In this document: positions 6,647 to 8,197 of the stretch, one piece after another
How the letters are laid out: each line of letters opens with the position of its first letter
Numbering within the stretch: the first letter of the stretch is position 1
Origin: Bacteroidota bacterium
GTDB lineage: Bacteria; Bacteroidota; Ignavibacteria; UBA10030; BY39
NCBI GenBank assembly: GCA_018830765.1
Contig: JAHJRJ010000014.1
Span: 1-8,197, forward strand
Reading direction: 5' to 3'
Length of the DNA stretch: 8,197 bases
Program-made: the position numbers and the translations under genes
The notes under the pieces: model-generated
What the model was told of the DNA's origin: nothing
Databases searched by the model: none
What the model saw: the letters and a program-made list of their open reading frames with translations, nothing else

Positions 6647-7855
6647 TCATTCCTTCACAGTCGCATCGACTGTGCCGTCTTTAAATTTTATTCCGATATC
6701 ATCACCGTGCTCTATCTTGAAAGCAGAATCGACAAGCCGGGAATCTTTGTAAACAATAGCATAACCACGTTTCAGCACTAATCCTGAGTCTAATGATTCG
6801 ATGCGATGGGTTACCTGTTTTAAATTTTGTTTCACCAACAACAATTTATGTGCGATCTTTATCCTTATTAATCTATCAAATTCGTCGAGACGCTGCGAGT
6901 ATTGCCGCATTCTATCTTTCGGCGAGTTGAATGCGTAACTTGAAAGTATATTATCAATCAGCTCTCTTCCGTCAATAACTCTTTCTTCCAAATTTCTTTT
7001 TATAGTATAGTGAAAATTCCTAATATTTTCAATTAATTCGAAGCGATTCGGCACAACAAGTTCTGCGGCTGCCGATGGAGTGGGAGCCCGCAAATCGGCA
7101 ACAAAGTCGGCAATTGTAAAATCGATTTCGTGCCCAACTGCACTGACTACCGGAATTTTAGATGCAAAAATCGCACGTGCAACTATCTCTTCGTTGAATG
7201 CCCACAAATCTTCTATCGAACCGCCTCCCCTACCGACTATCAACACATCCACACCGAATTTTCGAGAATCGGATTTTTTGTATTCATTAAAATCGCAAAT
7301 CGCATTAGCTATTTCTTCGGCAGCGCCTACGCCCTGAACTTTTACGGGATATAAAAATATCTCGACCCCCGGAAATCGCCTTGATATAATATTAAGCATA
7401 TCCTGAATAGCCGCGCCTGTTGGTGAAGTTACAATCCCAATTCGTTCAGGATATTCTGGTAAAGGTTTCTTATGTGATTCGTCGAAAAGCCCTTCGGCTG
7501 CAAGTTTTTGTTTAAGTTTTTCGAAAGCGACTTGCAATTCTCCGATTCCGAGCGGCTGTAAACTGATAACGTCAATCTGATAGGAACCACGAACTTCGTA
7601 AACAGATATAGAGCCGCGAGCCAAAACTTTCATACCGTCTTGCGGAGTGAAAAAAAGATGGGCCGCTCTACCGCGCCACATAACGGCGCTTAAAGAAGCA
7701 TTCTCATCCTTTAAAGTAAAATACAGGTGCCCGGATGAATGCCGTTTAAAATTTGAAATCTCACCCTGTACGATGATGTCGTTGAAATTGGTTTCTAAGA
7801 CACTTTTGATTTGACGTGTTATTTCTGAAACCGATAATATTTTTCCGTTCGGCAA
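6647..7855 (-). CDS. xseA: Exodeoxyribonuclease VII large subunit
   Basis: Catalytic subunit of exonuclease VII, which acts on single-stranded DNA in repair and recombination. It has 402 aa. The N-terminal OB-fold (about 5-100) has the typical VSEITRQIKSVLE and VQGEISNFKRHSSGHLYFTLKD (29-50). The catalytic domain has RIGIVTSPTGAAIQDMLNI (138-156), VGRGGGSIEDLWAFNEE (207-223) and VSAVGHEIDFTIADFVADLRAPTPSAAAE (237-265). A long helical coiled-coil segment (about 270-370) precedes the closing KRGYAIVYKD. The start is TTG at 7855: an in-frame TAG lies directly before it, and no other in-frame start preserves the conserved LSVSEIT segment. The Shine-Dalgarno is poor (purine-rich AGAAAG upstream). 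It is the first gene of the minus-strand array, and its stop overlaps the upstream possible ATG of xseB. Confidence 0.97.
   Translation of the reverse strand: MPNGKILSVSEITRQIKSVLETNFNDIIVQGEISNFKRHSSGHLYFTLKDENASLSAVMWRGRAAHLFFTPQDGMKVLARGSISVYEVRGSYQIDVISLQPLGIGELQVAFEKLKQKLAAEGLFDESHKKPLPEYPERIGIVTSPTGAAIQDMLNIISRRFPGVEIFLYPVKVQGVGAAEEIANAICDFNEYKKSDSRKFGVDVLIVGRGGGSIEDLWAFNEEIVARAIFASKIPVVSAVGHEIDFTIADFVADLRAPTPSAAAELVVPNRFELIENIRNFHYTIKRNLEERVIDGRELIDNILSSYAFNSPKDRMRQYSQRLDEFDRLIRIKIAHKLLLVKQNLKQVTHRIESLDSGLVLKRGYAIVYKDSRLVDSAFKIEHGDDIGIKFKDGTVDATVKE
6651..6655 (-). promoter_or_regulatory. Shine-Dalgarno site of xseB
   Basis: AAGGA on the minus strand inside the end of xseA. It is 6 nt from the ATG at 6644 and 0 nt from the ATG at 6650, which favours the downstream start. 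Confidence 0.6.
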
Positions 7856-7878
7856 CTATTTTCTTTCTAATCTCTAAA

Positions 7879-7910
7879 CAAATATATCGAAACACCGACT
7901 TATAAACAAC
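7879..7910 (-). promoter_or_regulatory. Probable Bacteroidetes-type promoter of the xseA-led operon
   Basis: On the minus strand, TATATTTG (7879-7886) matches the Bacteroidetes -7 consensus TAnnTTTG. A GTTG (7907-7910) gives the -33 TTG element with a 20-nt spacer. Transcription would begin close to 7875, leaving a leader of only about 15-20 nt before the TTG start of xseA. The match is by eye, but both elements, the spacing and the position fit. A second TAnnTTTG at 7963-7970 on the same strand lacks a -33 partner. Confidence 0.5.
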
Positions 7911-7914
7911 TTAT

Positions 7915-7941
7915 CTTTTTAATTTTTCCTTTTTAATTTTT
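7915..7941. repeat. Two 13-bp AT-rich direct repeats in the divergent intergenic region
   Basis: CTTTTTAATTTTT occurs at 7915-7927 and again at 7929-7941, a 14-bp period with one C between. It lies directly upstream of the proposed operon promoter and just upstream of bshB1, where A/T tracts can act as UP-like or bent-DNA elements. It could equally be low-complexity sequence. Confidence 0.55.
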
Positions 7942-7972
7942 ATTTAATTTAGTATATTAACACAAATTTAAT

Positions 7973-7976
7973 GGAG
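7973..7976 (+). promoter_or_regulatory. Shine-Dalgarno site of bshB1
   Basis: GGAG, 5 nt before the ATG at 7982. Upstream, TATATT at 7953-7958 could serve as a -10 element, but no good -35 or Bacteroidetes-type TAnnTTTG is present on this strand, so I do not call a promoter for this gene. Confidence 0.65.
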
Positions 7977-7981
7977 ACATA

Positions 7982-8197
7982 ATGCAATTAGATGTATTAG
8001 CAATCGGCGCACACCCTGACGATGTTGAGCTTGGCTGTGCGGGCACTATAGCAAAGTTAGTTAAGCTCAAATATAGAGTTGGCATACTTGATCTAACAGA
8101 GGGTGAATTAGGTACTCGCGGATCGAAAGCGATTCGAGCGAAAGAAGCAAAACTTGCTTCCAAAATTTTGGGCATACATACGCGAGAAAATCTTCAT
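7982..8197 (+). CDS. bshB1: Bacillithiol biosynthesis deacetylase BshB1 (N-terminal 72 codons; cut by window edge)
   Basis: BshB enzymes remove the acetyl group from N-acetylglucosaminyl-malate in the synthesis of bacillithiol, the low-molecular-weight thiol of several Gram-positive and Bacteroidota-related lineages. The visible 72 residues begin MQLDVLAIGAHPDDVELGCAGT. AHPDD at 10-14 is the zinc-binding motif of the PIG-L / LmbE deacetylase family. The segment DLTEGELGTRGS (about 38-49), followed by IRAKEAKLASKILGI and RENL, closely follows BshB1 rather than generic LmbE proteins. Only the first third is present; the later His zinc ligand is off the window. It is transcribed divergently from the xseA-led operon. 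No other bsh gene is in the window. Confidence 0.9.
   Translation, partial: MQLDVLAIGAHPDDVELGCAGTIAKLVKLKYRVGILDLTEGELGTRGSKAIRAKEAKLASKILGIHTRENLH

Noticed and set aside
7963..7970. Second TAnnTTTG promoter element (TAAATTTG) on the minus strand
   Set aside because: No TTG lies 19-21 nt upstream, and the position would put the start well before the better-matched promoter at 7879-7910.
7957..8175. Minus-strand open frame opposite bshB1
   Set aside because: The plus strand encodes clear BshB1 motifs with a Shine-Dalgarno; the opposite frame is a shadow.

Overview
The window is a compact, fairly AT-rich piece of bacterial chromosome. Nine genes lie head to tail on the minus strand: xseA, xseB, dxs, a Gfo/Idh/MocA oxidoreductase, a broken SAM hydrolase, ribD, ribE, an unrecognised gene and secG. 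A tenth gene, bshB1, is divergent on the plus strand at the right edge. Several traits suggest a Bacteroidota/Chlorobiota/Ignavibacteriota-type organism. A sequence fitting the Bacteroidetes -33/-7 promoter (TTG, 20 nt, TATATTTG) sits upstream of xseA. Most genes lack a recognisable Shine-Dalgarno sequence. BshB1, a bacillithiol enzyme, is present. The assignment to this group is inference; the gene calls do not depend on it.

Layout in the direction of transcription (right to left). The 126-nt divergent region (7856-7981) holds the likely operon promoter, an AT-rich tandem repeat and the bshB1 ribosome binding site. xseA and xseB (exonuclease VII) overlap by an ATGA. dxs (entry to the MEP isoprenoid pathway) begins directly after the xseB stop. 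An oxidoreductase of unknown substrate follows after 22 nt. Then comes a SAM hydrolase / SAM-dependent halogenase-like gene that is no longer intact. ribD and ribE (riboflavin synthesis) follow, then a 234-residue protein I cannot name that starts 2 nt after ribE, and finally secG (Sec translocon), which runs off the left edge.

Gaps are 0-22 nt or overlaps everywhere except the 55 nt before secG, so one long housekeeping transcript is plausible. The genes serve different pathways (DNA repair, isoprenoids, flavin, secretion), and co-transcription need not mean joint function. No stretch longer than 300 bases lacks a gene, and I see no tRNA, rRNA, CRISPR array, transposase or riboswitch.

The most notable points are the broken SAM hydrolase, in which the conserved SNTFHGRDIF motif lies in a different frame from the N-terminal half with about 26 residues missing, and a 37-bp GC-rich interrupted palindrome inside the same gene that looks like an inserted small repeat element. 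I found no convincing new multi-gene system; most of the window is ordinary core metabolism.
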